Positions 45,445-58,406 of a stretch of DNA of 64,000 bases are shown in pieces. The first letter of the stretch is position 1. Every line of letters starts with the position of its first letter. A program made the position numbers and the translations under genes. The notes below the pieces were generated by a model, which had not been told where the DNA came from, did not search any database, and was given only the letters and a program-made list of their open reading frames with translations. Source of the stretch: Gymnopus androsaceus JB14 (Eukaryota; Basidiomycota; Agaricomycetes; Agaricales; Omphalotaceae); contig ML769680.1 in the NCBI GenBank assembly GCA_009733575.1, forward strand, positions 19,536 to 83,535. The letters run 5' to 3'.

Positions 45445-48400
45445 TCATTCATTAACACAATGAAACCATTCCTTGCCATTTACATGATCTGCAAAGGATA
45501 ACTTAGTGTATCCTACCCGAGATATAATGCATAAATTCCGATGCCTCCACAATGGTTTTCGAAACTGAGGAGGAATCCAAATTATACAATGAGGACAATT
45601 TGGAAAGGTAATCCATCCATGACTTGACAGATTCCAGTTATTGTGTGCTAGACAGAATAAGTTAAAAATCAAGCATAGACAGAAAAACAGAAATACTACC
45701 TTGCAATGACTCAGCGTGATCTGTGAGTGTGTTATTTATTGGAGAATCAAAAGTGGAATCCCAGATCCTGACTGTCTTGTCATCAGAGCCAGACACAATC
45801 CTGGTTCCATCATGTGAAAAGGCTACTGAATTGACCCAACGATCATGACCTTGCAGAGGATCACCCATTTGAGCACCAGTAGTGGCATCCCAGATCCTGA
45901 CTGTTTTGTCATCAGAGCCAGACACAATCCTGGTTCCATCATGTGAAAAGGCTACTGAATTGACCCAACAATCATGACCTTGCAGAGAATCACCCATTTG
46001 AGCACCAGTAGTGGCATCCCAGATCCTGACTGTTTTGTCAGAAGAGCCAGACACAATCCTGGTTCCATCATGTGAAAAGGCTACTGAATTGACCCAATGA
46101 TCATGACCTTGCAGAGGATCACCCATTTGAGCACCAGTAGTGGCATCCCAGATCCTGACTGTTTTGTCATCAGAGCCAGACACAATCCTGGTTCCATCAT
46201 GTGAAAAGGCTACTGAAAGGACCCAATCATCATGACCTTGCAGAGAATCACCCATTTGAGCACCAGTAGTGGCATCCCAGATCCTGACTGTTTTGTCATC
46301 AGAGCCAGACACAATCCTGGTTCCATCATGTGAAAAGGCTACTGATTTGACCCAACGATCATGACCTTGCAGAGAATCACCCATTTGAGCACCAGTAGTG
46401 GCATCCCACATCCTGACTGTTTTGTCTCCAGAGCCAGACACAATCCTAGTTCCATCATGTGAAAAGGCTACTGAATTGACCCCACTATCATGACCTTGCA
46501 GAGGATCACCCATTTGAGCACCATTAGTGGCATCCCAGATCCTGACTGTTTTGTCATCAGAGCCAGACACAATCCTGGTTCCATCATGTGAAAAGGCTAC
46601 TGAATTGACCCCACTATCATGACCTTGCAGAGGATCACCCTTTTGAGCACCAGTAGCGGCATCCCAGATCCTGACTGTTTTGTCATCAGAGCCAGACACA
46701 ATCCTGGTTCCATCATGTGAAAAGGCTACTGAATAGACCAAACCATCATGACCTTGCAGAGGATCACCCATTTGAGCACCAGTAGTGGCATCCCAGATCC
46801 TGACTGTTTTGTCATCAGAGCCAGACACAATCCTGGTTCCATCATGTGAAAAGGCTACTGAAAGGACCCAATCATCATGACCTTGCAGAGAATCACCCAT
46901 TTGAGCACCAGTAGTGGCATCCCAGATCCTGACTGTTTTGTCATCAGAGCCAGACACAATCCTGGTTCCATCATGTGAAAAGGCTACTGAATAGACCCAA
47001 TGATCATGACCTTGCAGAGAATCACCCATTTGAGCACCAGTAGTGGCATCCCACATCCTGACTGTTTTGTCAGAAGAGCCAGACACAATCCTGGTTCCAT
47101 CATGTGAAAAGGCTACTGATTTGACCCCACCATCATGACCTTGCAGAGGATTACCCATTTGAGCACCAGTAGTGGCATCCCAGATCCTGACTGTTCTGTC
47201 AAAAGAGCCAGATACAATCCTGGTTCCATCATGTGAAAAGGCTACTGAATTGACCCCATCATCATGACCTTGCAGAAGATCACCCATTTGAGCACCAATA
47301 GTGGCATCCCAGATCCTGACTGTTTTGTCTTCAGAGCCAGACACAATCCTGGTTCCATCATGTGAAAAGGCTACTGAAGTGACCCAACCATCATGACCTT
47401 GCAGAGGATCACCCATTTGAGCACCAGTAGTGGCATCCCAGATCCTGACTGTTTTGTCATCAGAGCCAGACACAATCCTGGTTCCATCATGTGAAAAGGC
47501 TACTGAATAGACCCCACTATCATGACCTTGCAGAGGATCACCCATTTGAGCACCAGTAGTGGCATCCCAGATCCTCACTGTTTTGTCTTCAGAGCCAGAC
47601 ACAATCCTGGTTCCATCATGTGAAAAGGCTACTGAACGGACCCAATGATCATGACCCTTCAATATTACATCCATCATCCGACTCTGTGCCTGAGCCTCAA
47701 TCCAAGTCCTTTTTATGTGGGGCTTACATTCAAAACTACTTTGCCAAAAAGGAATGATACTGAGATATAAATGTGGTGTTCTTCCCTTAACTTCACCACT
47801 TGAAAACTGTACTAGTAAATTTTGGAGGTGTTTCATTATCCTTATTACTTCAAAATTAGGATCAGCATATGTGAGTTTCTGTAAAAACTTTAGTTACTCA
47901 TTCACTTAATTATACTGCCACCTGGAACTAACCTTAAGAGTTGAGTCTATAGCTTCTGCACATTGTGGCAATAAGTCCAGTATGCTCATGGCTTCAATCC
48001 AATATACTCCCTTGCCCTTCAAGAACTCATACAATTCCTTTAAAATATCTCCCTGGATTTCACATTTATGGAAATGATAACTCCAGAACTGGCAAGTATA
48101 TTGAAGTGTTTCTCCTATATTGTCCTTAACTCTCCTCTCCAAGTCAGGCACTTCCTTATCTGGTGTAAATGAAGAAGGAAGTTCACAGATATTGAATTTT
48201 AACTCTTGCATTGTATTCAAACATGCAAAGGTCAGCTTGAGATGGTGAGACTTTATCCACTCAGCTTTCATCACCTTTACAAGATAGTCAGGAAAAGAGG
48301 CATGAAATGTAAAAACACAATTATTGTCATTGGAAATATAGACAAGTGCTTTCAATTGTTCTATCAGATTGGCCACACCAGCCTCTGTCAAACCCAATAG

Positions 48401-49616
48401 GTCAGCTATGGCATTACATGTCAATGGCTTTCCTGTGCAAGTGATGGTGTAAAGAATCATCTTATCTTCCTGGATTTCATGTGGATTTTCACTTGAAATG
48501 GCACTGCTTACAATACCATCATAAAGTTGGTGCAGGTCCTGATATTGGTTACTCTGCTTCAGTGAATCAGTCAGTCTTTCCTTTTGCCTTTTAAGATAGC
48601 GGCCACCCTTCACATGTTTCACCAACGTGGCTGCATAAATGAAGAGCTTTCCAGACAATGATGTAAGATGCTGGAGTTCCTTCTCTGATGAACATATTCC
48701 ATCCAGTTCATTTTTAATATAACTGTATATATCTTCTTTGACTAAACTTTCTTCAACTTGGTGTAAGAGAAATTTATTGATATATGAGACTGGCTCTGAT
48801 TGTGCAAAGTTGCTTGCATCAATAAGGTCCTGGATTGCCTGCTCTGGGCGACTGGTGAAGAAAAATTTCAATCCTGGTAATTCTCTTTTCTGTATTGCCA
48901 TTATGAGTGGTTTAAGTACCCATGAGACTTCTTCACATTCATCCAAAGCATCCACAACAAGAACTGGTGTTGTATATGATCTTATTTGTCCATTAATAGC
49001 TGCATTCCATGGCTGAACTAAAAGTTTTTTGATCTGCTCCTCTGGCATCCCCAGATGGATAGGATCTTCTTGCATGATATTCACCAGTGAAGCTTCAAAT
49101 ATTCCAGAGAACTTTGCTAGCTGGTATGCTAATGTAGGAATAATCATCTGGTAATCTCTGCATTCTGGGATTTGGCGTGAACAAAAAAAGGTCCCAGCAA
49201 GTAGACCTTTCTTCTTTAATCTCATGCAAAGAGACATTGCAATTGTACTTTTGCCTGTTCCAGCCATCCCACACATCCAATAGCCAAGTGCATTGAAAGG
49301 GTTTTTGCTAGTTGCCCATTTCTCAATGTCAGAAAGAATTTGTTCCCTTGTGCCCGAACTACATGGCTTGCGAGCAAGCCTGATACCCACACCTGCATCA
49401 TAAAATGCCTGTTGTGAGTATGTCAGCTTTCTCATAATGATTTCCTATGATTAAGATATAAATAGTCAGTTTGTCACCTTGGTTCATTTTTTACTATTTA
49501 AAAGTTAAACTTACATGCAAAATTTTGGGATCTTGATAAGAAATGTTGTATTGATTTCCCTGAATATTGTTGAACTCTCCTCCACTTATACCAAAACCTT
49601 GAGCATTTGAAAACAT
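45445..49616 (-). CDS. NACHT-WD40 NLR-like receptor, apparently intact
   Basis: Four exons join in phase: 49616-49515, 49444-47933, 47878-45700, 45647-45445; 1331 residues. The N-terminus carries the basidiomycete NLR signature SNAQGFGISGGEFNNIQGNQ. NACHT: Walker A GMAGTGKST at residues 93-101, Walker B VLVVDALDEC at 195-204, then FFFTSRPE. A helical segment follows (about 330-610). Residues 613-1257 are 15 WD40 repeats of exactly 43 residues. The C-terminal tail (GWITFPNCPHCIIWIPPQF ... KLSFADHVNGKEWF) is the usual closing module of these proteins. Fungal NACHT-WD40 proteins act in non-self recognition and programmed cell death in the best-studied cases (HNWD genes of Podospora). No known effector domain (HET, etc.) is seen at the N-terminus. 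A truncated paralogue is at 59899-61278. Confidence 0.9.
45723..47657 (-). repeat. 15 tandem 129-bp WD40 units
   Basis: Each unit encodes GHDxxVxSVAFSHDGTRIVS, then GSxDKTVRIWDATTGAQMGD and PLQ. Silent and replacement differences are concentrated at residues 4-7 and at residue 23; most other positions are identical even at the nucleotide level. This points to recent unit shuffling or gene conversion. Confidence 0.95.
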
Positions 49617-50330
49617 TGTCGAAGAAGAGATGATGGTGGTTGATGGTCAAGGGACAATTAACTTTGTCAGATTTCCCACGTCACCGTCCACATGTCTTGA
49701 GGGCAGGTTAAAGATTTCGTGGCATTATTTGGGACTTTGGCAGTGACGTTAATGAATACTTAAATATAGGTATGCAGTAGTACATGCACTAGTGTGTAGC
49801 TACGTTGTACATAAACATGTATCAGACATAAGCACAACATGTAGTAAAGCTCTTCTCTCTTTGTTTCTCCCAATCTATACATATATAGGAGCGGATGGCT
49901 TAGAAGTTAGTAGTCATCGTCGCAGGTCGGTGTGTGTGCATTCAGAACAAGCAAGACAGGGAAGGGTTTTGCATGTTTGGTGAGGTAGGTATATACATGC
50001 GGGAAGAGGGGCGTACACCATAGCGTATACGAGGGAGCAGCCAAATACACCATCGGTATCGGTGTCGAAGCATGGTGCATATGGGAAGGTATGGTTTCAG
50101 CATCGATAAAGGAGGTTAAGAGTGATGGAAAAGGGGAGCGTAGCAGTGACATGTAGCCTGAGCTGAGATGAGATGATGCAAGGAAGAGAGGGAACAAAAA
50201 GGATGTTGTCGGTATCGGCATAAACCCAAACGAAAGAAAGGTAGAGCTGGAACTCATTTCGTTCACACATTTCCTCGCTGTAGCGATCTTTTTCGGTACT
50301 CGTAATGAGGATGAGAGTCTCTGACTGTAG
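49617..50330. promoter_or_regulatory. Upstream region of NLR copy 1
   Basis: Upstream of the NLR start and almost identical to 61279-62000, so it duplicated with the gene. It contains a TATA-like GAATACTTAAATATAGG near 49755 and another ATATATAGG near 49880. No promoter element can be assigned firmly. Confidence 0.35.
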
Positions 50331-50333
50331 ACA

Positions 50334-50680
50334 TCAGCCATTCACCAGCACGACTTCCACCTTCACTGCGTTAGTCTTCAAGAAAGCCGGCGTGATATAC
50401 TTCCTTGGATCTATGGGTATTTCGAGAACGATTTTTCGAAAGATGCCATGTTGCGATGAGCGAACCCACGCTTTTTCGACAAGCACACATTTCAGAAGAG
50501 CAGGAGTCCGGTAGAGGTGGTCGAGGTTCAAATGTCATGAGGAAACAAGCGCCAGAAGTTGGCCGTTGATCTCTGCGCAACCACCTTTTCTACTTGATTT
50601 CGCGGAAAGTTCGCTTCTCATTACCATCCTTCGTTTCTCAAGAAATATCACGGCCTGCATTCTCCTTCATACGCAGCTGA
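50334..50680 (-). pseudogene. F-box-like gene remnant, copy 1
   Basis: The minus strand has LLKCVLVEKAWVRSSQHGIF, then RKIVLEIP, which resembles the end of an F-box (LLxCxLVCRxW...LFxxI) in basidiomycete F-box proteins, then a stop after VKVEVVLVNG. The upstream half is out of frame. A second copy at 62008-62330 is similarly short. Assignment rests on a weak motif. Confidence 0.3.
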
Positions 50681-50792
50681 GTCCTACAATATAACGTCGT
50701 GAACAGTCTCGTATTCGTTCAATCATCGTAAGAATGGCAAGCATGCAGTGATTAGTGCCCGACTAAACATGTCCAGAATCACAGTCCATAAA

Positions 50793-52437
50793 TTAATCTA
50801 CTTCTAATAATGTGCCTCGCTGAACACTACCCCAACCTGCGGAATTGGATTAATACCGAAGGCTAAAAACAATCACAGTGAATACTCACCAACTAATCAC
50901 CTATGGTTCTCGATTCTACGAGAGAGCGCAATCTTCTCTCCTACTTCGGTACATGCGGGGGACGTCAGCTGCACCTTGGCCATGTCAGCTTTCACATTGA
51001 GGACACGGCCGCCAGTCGATGTAGAGCCGATATTAATGAGCAGCAGCTCATTTTGGTCAGCTTGGAAACCTTTGTCCGCTTCTTGTATTCGGTCTTTACA
51101 CCAAGGAGACGACGAAGAAGGAAAAGATTGATCTCGAGTTCTAAACGAAACGTCATACGTGAGGATCTTATCGAAAGAAAAATGCAGGAACACGAAACAG
51201 TGTGAATCTTGGGAAGCTTTCCAACGGCTCCCAATACCTGTCCGACCAGCCTGTCTGCTCTGCGAAGCGTAGGATCAATTCGAGTACCGACACCGATAAG
51301 TCCGCCAGGAACAGCGAACTGCAGAAGGTTGTTCTCTGCGTGAAGAGACATGATTCGGCTGAAGATGGGCTGACACTTGGTTCGTCCTTGGCTGTCTTTG
51401 GTAGGACACCGGTCAAGATGGATCCACCAGCGACACCACCCTTGAGCTTATCGACTTCAGCACCTGGCTTGTTGACATCGAAAGAACAGATAACGATCAG
51501 CCTAGGATCCGAGGTAAAGTCGCGAACAGGGATCGGAATCCGTTTTACGATGTATTCATCGACAGCGTCGATGCTGTATTTTAACTGTGCAGATATCGGG
51601 ACAATAGGTAATGACTCGGCGACCGTTCCTTGAAGTATAACGCACATGAGCACGAGTCTAAACGATAAAATCACGAACATACCTTTTACGAACTCTGCAA
51701 TACTTTTCTGATGTTCTAAAGCCTGGCTCTCCTTGATCAAATCGACTTTATTTTGCAAAATGATGATGTTTTCCAGCTTCATGATCCCAACGGCAGCAAG
51801 ATGTTCAGAAGTCTGAGGTTGCGGGCAGGTTTCGTTTCCTGCTACCAGAAGAAGCGCTGCGTCCATGACAGCGGCTCCGTTGAGCATGGTAGCCATGAGA
51901 ATGTCGTGTTCGGGACAATCGACAAAGGAAACGTGTCGGACGAGTCGCATCCGATGTCCACATCCTGGGCGTTCACATGGAGGATTATCTTCTTTGTCCA
52001 AACGATATGAGCGATAGCAGCCTGGTCTTGGGCAAGCGGCGTTTTCGCATTTGTAGATCTGCATAGGCAACAATTAGTGCTGATTTTTGTGATAAATAAA
52101 AACGACGTACTTTGGCGTTGGCATAACCCAGTTTAATTGTAATATTCCGTACTACCTCGTTCTTAAATCTCTCATCACTCTAGATATGGCCTTGACCGCT
52201 GTCGATTTTCCGTGCGCGACATGTCCAATGGTACCTGCGACACATCGATACAGATTTGAAGCAAAGAGTAGAGCAATGCGTACCTAGATTTATTGTAGCC
52301 TTTAATGCATGTAAGCAATTGCGATCTACCTTATCGCAGAATCTGAGAGCTTACCGGTTTCAGAAAAGGTGGTCAGAAAGATTTCGATTGAGAACGTAGT
52401 GGAGAGAAAAGAAAGGCCGGAACTAGCGCTCAAACCA
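50793..52437 (-). pseudogene. eIF2-gamma pseudogene, copy 2
   Basis: The most complete copy. The last exon (50836-50793) encodes WGSVQRGTLLEVD and a stop. The main exon reads [39 protein letters not shown] and on through the NKVD motif to [13 protein letters not shown]; an intron near 51690-51637 is recognisable. Unlike copies 1 and 3 it keeps [15 protein letters not shown] and [17 protein letters not shown]. It is still broken: bases are missing between ILTGVL and TKDSQGR (near 51405), shifting the frame; G3 reads CPEHD for CPGHD; and close to the end Trp-Arg (in NHWRLVG) has become Arg-stop (near 50900). Confidence 0.88.
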
Positions 52438-53724
52438 AGTTCGCTTCTCCCTTGCTCGACTATATTCGACGGGGCTTCGTCGTAGTGAATACAGGCCGAT
52501 CCAGACGATCGAATTCTGCCGGGCATCCCAACCAACGGCGCAGAATCCCCGACTCGAAGTGAAACGGAGAATAGGGCCTTGTGCTCGCCAAATGACATCC
52601 GAAATTCGCTGCCGAATTCGTTTGAATTGAATTTATAAGCTGTTCGTGATTATCTCGTAAAATTGCTTACTTTTTTCGAATTTTGGTGCTTTGGTGCCGT
52701 TCTTGTTATAAAAGCCGTTACCCCCCTATTCCAGCCCTTTCTTTGTCGTCCATCTCGCTGGCTATAACGGTGAATGCTCGACCTTGCTACTCAGAAAAAT
52801 GACAACGCTCTTTGAACTGTATCGTTCCGCATTATTGCAACCTCCCTCTTGGTGCCTCTCATTCCGAACAGACAGGCACTACAAACAACTTTCCTCCCTA
52901 CCGCGGTCGTCGCTCTACTTACGGCCCTCCCACCAGTATCTCAATAAGGGAACTGGGATTTCGAGCAAGGCAGTGGGGTGGAGACATGCGGTGGACTGGA
53001 AATGGAAGAGCAATAGCGGATGCATATCTAGATTCGTGTATTGTGAGCTAGATGTAGGTTGTCCGTTAGAATCGAATGAAGATGGAAGGACAACGGAGGT
53101 AATCCAGTCTTGAGTGGAGCAGAAATTCAACGAAAGGTCAGGCCTGTGGGAGGGAACATCGATGATTGCAGGAAGGATCTGGAAATAATCTTCAGAAAGA
53201 ACAGGGCAAGTAAGAGTAGTCGGGAGACCAGATGGGGGAGAACATAATAGTTGGTCTTTCGTGAGGGTGAGTTCTACATTTCCGCCTTGGGCGTTCTAAT
53301 TAAATTTCTTGTAGACATATGTCCTTAAAGCATCGAGAGTGGGAGACATTGAACAGTGATAGTGTTATGATTACTGTATATTTTGTGAATGTATGTTACT
53401 TGGATTCCTGTCGGAATAGCACTTCTTCATCTTCGAGTCGGGGACTTGCCGGACTTGACCGGCGCTAAGATTTGGTATTCAGGAATCGAATATTTTCGGA
53501 CCAACATTCCTCAAGCATTCAAACACTATCGTTGCCCCGCTATTTTGGGTCTGGTGGACAATACATTATTTCTGAATATCATTCACGATCCGCCTATTAT
53601 TCTGATGACGGCACATGACTAGAAAGGAGCTGTATACAGAATATATTGTGACAGAGGTTTCGAGAATTGCTAATTATAACTGAACAGCTTGGATTGTAAG
53701 CAGAATTGATGAAAAAAAACCATA
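52438..53724. other. Intergenic between eIF2-gamma copy 2 and hydrolase fragment
   Basis: No gene I can support. A minus-strand stretch at about 53280-52915 has protein-like composition with proline/serine-rich text, but no motif that I recognise. The 53480-53720 part aligns with 3570-3780 of the first unit. Confidence 0.45.
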
Positions 53725-54262
53725 TTCTACCATACCAAACCTCCGCTCTTTCCTTGACCGTTTCGCCTTTGGGATCTTCCACTTCCATGCCTGCTGGACC
53801 CCAGAATCCTCCAGTGATCCCAAATCCAACTACGCCTTCGGAATATACACGAATTCAGCGGTAATGGGAGATTCTCCCATGGCCTTCCGCGCCCAGTAAG
53901 GCTGCTTTGGGTCCTTGATAGTAGCCTGAGGAAATTAGCACGTATGTATCAGCTAAATCAGAATTCAATTTGGAAAATATCATGCGTACTACGCTTTGAT
54001 AGCCAGTAACATTGAACAAATTCCCGTTGAAATGTTCCAGACGGAAGTGGGTGACCAAGAAACTATCAAATCGAGCAGAGTGTAGGAACCGAGTCGTTTG
54101 TTACACCCGGAAGATGCAGAGGAAGTTTGTTTAGCAAAGTTTTGCGAGAGCTTGACATATTATGTGAGCTCAAAGACGAGTCCACAGCGCACAGTTCCAG
54201 GTCTCGGTACGCAGGGTCATTGTAATTCGCAGCCAATGAAGAAAGAGGCACGGAAGGCGATG
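53725..54262 (-). pseudogene. Serine hydrolase (beta-lactamase-like) C-terminal fragment, copy B
   Basis: Paralogue of 3780-4335, with the same FLVTHFRLEHFNGNLFNVTG and KGETVKERAEVWYGR motifs and the same junction to the ABC exon. A frameshift near 53845 breaks the YSEGVVGFGITGGFWGP region from the end. Catalytic N-terminal part missing. Confidence 0.55.
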
Positions 54263-57200
54263 TAAGGGGAGATCACGCTCGAGTGCGCACTGATATAACA
54301 CCTTGTTGTAGCGCTCTTCATCGAAGGGAGAGTGGAAGAGAATGTTGTCCTGTCGGAGGGGGGCAAATCAGCGAATGACGAACGAGAGAGGGATAAACAT
54401 ACCCTGATTGTCTCGTTCTGCACCCAAGACTCCTGCGCTGCATACGCCACACCCCCTACGCCGTGACCACGACCATGTCCTGAGTCTCGAGGAAGACTAT
54501 ACCACGATCCCGAACCCGTAATACTCGCATCCATAGTAGACCTCCCCCTCAAACTGGAGTTTTTCGAGCTATCGGCTTCCGAGTCGTCGTTCACCGTAGA
54601 CGGGGATCGGAATGATGCTGGCATTGGAATGAAATGCATTTCACCTGCGAAGGATTAGAAGGCTGCACTAACATGGGTAAAAGCACATACCCAATAACGC
54701 TAACAGCATCGCAGTCTTCCCACTCCCAGTAGGTCCAATAATCAGGTTGATACAGTTACGATGGAACAAGACAGTATCGGAAACAGTGAGGAAAAACTTC
54801 CGGACTTGAGAGACTCCGAGCACGGCCCCAGCTTGGGAAGGCGTAGGAGCTTCTTCTTCTTGTGGTAGCAGACCAACAGCGGAAGGAATGGTGGAAGAAG
54901 CAGTAGCAGCAAAAACCTCCTCGTCCTCCTTGCTCCATGAAAACGTCGCATTGCTAAACCCGATTATAAACTGCTCCGAGTCCTGCTGCTGTTCACGAGG
55001 CTGACGATCTACTAAAACATCGTCTTCCACCAACGCCACAACCGTCGAAGAAGCCGAGCTACTTGAGGGCGATCCGGATTCTGCGTCTAACGATCCTGCG
55101 ACGAAGGACGACGTCGATGAAGGATCAAAGGAGTCGATGAGTTCCGTCTAATAGAAATATGTCTGTCAGTTATATCGACGACGTCTTTAACCATCCATAT
55201 TCCTCACCTCCGCCAAAAACTCCTCTATTCTGGCTATGGATATCAATCCGGTATAATACTTGTTCAGATTAACCACTAGGAAGCGAACATGTTGCTGTAA
55301 CCGTTCGAATACCACAAGGGAGGAGAACACGCGGGATGGAGTGAGGTCTTGCTTCATTACTAGAGTCTGCATGTACACAGGTTAAATTGCATGCATCAGG
55401 ATTAAAAAATGGATTTGAACGACATACGCTGCAAAGGACTGATGTCAGCGTCAATTCTGCGGTAACATTAAAACACTCACAAAGTTGCGAAACATCCAGT
55501 GACCGCAACCAAAGGGACTAGATAACTACAAAACAGCATTAGTGATTAATACGCGGGGTCGAGCAATCACTCACTTGCTCAGCTCACTCCCCATCCAATA
55601 CATCCTCCGTTTCTTCAACAATTTGAGCTCTTCCTTCCTCACGTCCGCGATACGTTTAGACATCTTTGCTTCCCAACCGAATAATTTGACCATCCTCAGA
55701 ACGGACATGACTGTGAATGAACGCAACGGTTAGATGAAAGTCATGTATGGCGGATACGGATAGAGAACAAGATGATACGTACCATCTCCAAACACCTCAA
55801 CCCTCCAATCCGTCTTGCGCATCCTCTCGAGGAAAACCTTCCTTCCCGCGTTGATGATTTTGACAGGTATCGGTGCGAGCGCAAACATGAGTCCGATCCC
55901 TACGAATGAGCTGTAGAGTAGAAGGGATCAATAAATCGTCTTAATTAGATGTGTAGGGCCGAAATCCAGACTCACCTCCATCCCAAAATCCCATACAAAA
56001 ACGCCGCGCTCAATATAAACTCGAATGGTCTTTGCAGAAAAACAAACATCCAGTTTCGGAGCTCGGCCATATTGGATAAGTCAGTAGTGACGAGGTTGTT
56101 GATTCGGCCAGAGGTGGATTTCGTCGCGCCACCGGATTTTTTGCCCTTTTTTCCTGGAGTCTTCTGCTTTTGTTGTTGTTGTTGTTGTGGGGACGAGTCT
56201 CCTCCTTCGGTCCCTTTCTTTTTTGATTCCGATTCTATAGACTTTGGAGTAGATTTCCCCGGGATTCCTGCAGTATTCGCCTTCACCCTGATCCTCAAAG
56301 AATGTTCAAACACCAATTGAGTAATCAAAGCGTCGACTTGGACATTCAAACGCAATGCGATGCGCATGTACCATTCCATTGATAGTGTAACGGCGAGCGG
56401 ACTGATAAATAGCAATAGGATCCAGAACCACGGCCGGATGGAGGAGGAAGATGAAGGGCTCGAGGAGGCTTGAGATTCGAGATAGCTGATGGAAAGTTAA
56501 GCTCCGGTAGAACAACTCAAAGCGCAACACTCACGAAAGCAACTTATTAACAGCGACCGGTGAACCCAAATTTCCACAAGCCAAAGTCAACATTGCAACA
56601 CCAATCTTCATCCACGTCCAACGAAACATCCAAAGTAGAGTGTAGGGCATGGATCTCTTTCGTTTTGGTTTGGGTTGACCTATATTGGCACTCGAATACC
56701 GTTCTAAACTTGGGAACCATCGTTTCTTTAACCAGGCCACGCGATCGCTATCTGCGAGGTGGGGGAGTTCCGAGGCAGGAAGATGGGCCACGCGGTAGGC
56801 TTTCCATACAATAGGATCGAGAAAGGCGAAGAAGAGGAGGGAGAGAGGGGACGCGATTTGTTCAGGGTTTGGGGAGGAGACCGTGCCTGCATTCGCCTCG
56901 ACGGGAATCCATACCCTCGGACTAGCAAGTGGTACCACTACTGCCATCAGGAATAATAGCGCAATTTTGGCCCATAATAAGGCCCCTCCGCGATGCTCGG
57001 CGTCAGAGGTTCGGACGAGGGGAGCCAAGTCTCGTACGGTGTATACACCAAGAGCAACTAATAAAACAGTATTAACGTGTCTTTTGTAGAGAATGCCCCA
57101 TCGCGGAGTCTTCGTGAGGAGGAGAAGGGCCAATAGTGCGAGGACGGTGGTATAAGCCTATATAGAAGTAGTTAGAAAGTTATATCTACATTAGAAAAGA

Positions 57201-57481
57201 ATACTCACAAATACCAAGCACAGTATAACATCGATATCCTTCGACCGCGAATCCCCTACGCGTCTATCTTTGACAGCTTCAGCGACCTCCAATCCGAAGA
57301 TTACCAAACAACCTAGAAAACGCAGGGCTGCGAATACGCGTGGCGGTTTCGGTTTATTGTCCGTAACCTCGAGATCATTCCCAACCAAGTCAAATCTGAC
57401 GAGTAAACCATGGACTACAAGGAGGACCACTGAGCAAATGGCAGTCCAGGAGATGATTAGAAGCAGCTGGAGATGAATCAT
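54263..57481 (-). pseudogene. ABCC-type ABC transporter N-terminal half, copy B (uninterrupted)
   Basis: ATG 57481; exon 1 codes MIHLQLLLIISWTAIC with hydrophobic helices. The next large exon (57152-56533) carries TMD1 segments and PLSLLFFAFLDPIVWKA; further exons include MEWYMRIALRLNVQVDALI, a Q-rich linker, LRNWMFVFLQRPFEFILSA, VMKQDLTPSRVFSSLVVFE, and NBD1 with GPTGSGKTAMLLALLG (about 54690) and the Q-loop near 54430. It ends after CALERDL without LSGGQ, Walker B or the second half. The insertion site of the 3.66-kb transposon of copy A is empty here (about 57049). With half an ATPase it cannot transport. Confidence 0.87.
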
Positions 57482-57835
57482 GGTGGTCCAAGTCGCAGAG
57501 ATGGGAAACTTTTTTTTATTTTAGACTCAACCCGTGCTCGCCGTTGCGCATGCCGAGGGCCATAACTGATTGAGATAAAAATACACGCGTTGTATGAATC
57601 TGGAGGCTTGAGGAAGATACTCGGAGTGGAATGAAAGAACAAGTCTACTGTTTCATCCCGGCGTATCCTCATTCTCCAGTGCACTGCAGCTTCACCGGTC
57701 ACTCGAACACAAGACCGTTATCCTTATATCTTCAAGGTCTTTGCCATTCAATGAAAGAACGAAATATCCTGCGACGCCTAGATTCTGGTTCAGAGTGATA
57801 GCTAAAAAGTAACAAATCCCCGAAGTCATCCCACT

Positions 57836-57905
57836 TCCGAGGCGGGGAATCGAACCCCAATCTATCGCGCTAATAATTGTTGCAGATCAACTACACCACA
57901 TCGGA
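57836..57905 (-). pseudogene. tRNA-like sequence (degenerate), copy B
   Basis: 70 nt; TCCGATG and CCTCGGA form six of seven acceptor pairs; A box TGGTGTAGTTG, B box GGTTCGATTCC; T-arm stem fully paired except a wobble. The anticodon stem does not pair. Paralogue of 11703-11771. Confidence 0.5.
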
Positions 57906-58406
57906 TTCACTATACTTAGGCTGTGGTAATCGTGTTCTGACTGCATCCAATTTCATCCACCTCAGAATCCTTAACAGTTGGCGCCATCTCTTCATTATTT
58001 AATCCAGGTTTCAGAAGTCGACTGGAATAGCTAAATGATAGACGTAGGAACGACGATGAATCTCGACATTCAAAAATAGTCCATTCATTAGTCTTGGTGC
58101 CAGTGAGTTTTCGATAGGAATGCATCGTGCTTCAAGTCATTGAACAACGTGTACTAGCGCGCATCCATACAGGAAACGCTAGGTGCTGACTTTCGCATAT
58201 ATCTCCCAGAAATTTGGTCCCTATCCTTCAAGTTTAGCCGTGGACATTAATAAACTAAGGTACAGTATGTGTACTTGCAAAATATCATTCACAATCCGCC
58301 TAGCCGCATATCATCTCCTCATTCTCCAATCTACTCGAGCTTCACCGGTCACTCGACTTGCGCTATAACATATCAGGACGCAGGTGAAAACACTGCTAGT
58401 ACAGTA
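57906..58406. other. Duplicated flank, end of the ABC unit at about 58381
   Basis: Matches 11772-12283. At ATATCAGGACGCA (58381) the sequence switches directly into the downstream flank of the NLR copy (GGTGAAAACACTGCTAG, as at 45025). This is the junction between two repeat units. No gene seen. Confidence 0.6.

Noticed and set aside
49907..50341. 144-codon minus-strand frame in the NLR upstream region
   Set aside because: Serine/proline/hydrophobic text without motif, start codon doubtful; its persistence in the copy at 61562-62008 is explained by recent duplication.
54263..57481. ABC copy B as a working half-transporter
   Set aside because: NBD1 lacks the signature, Walker B and H-loop parts; a half-transporter needs a complete ATPase domain.
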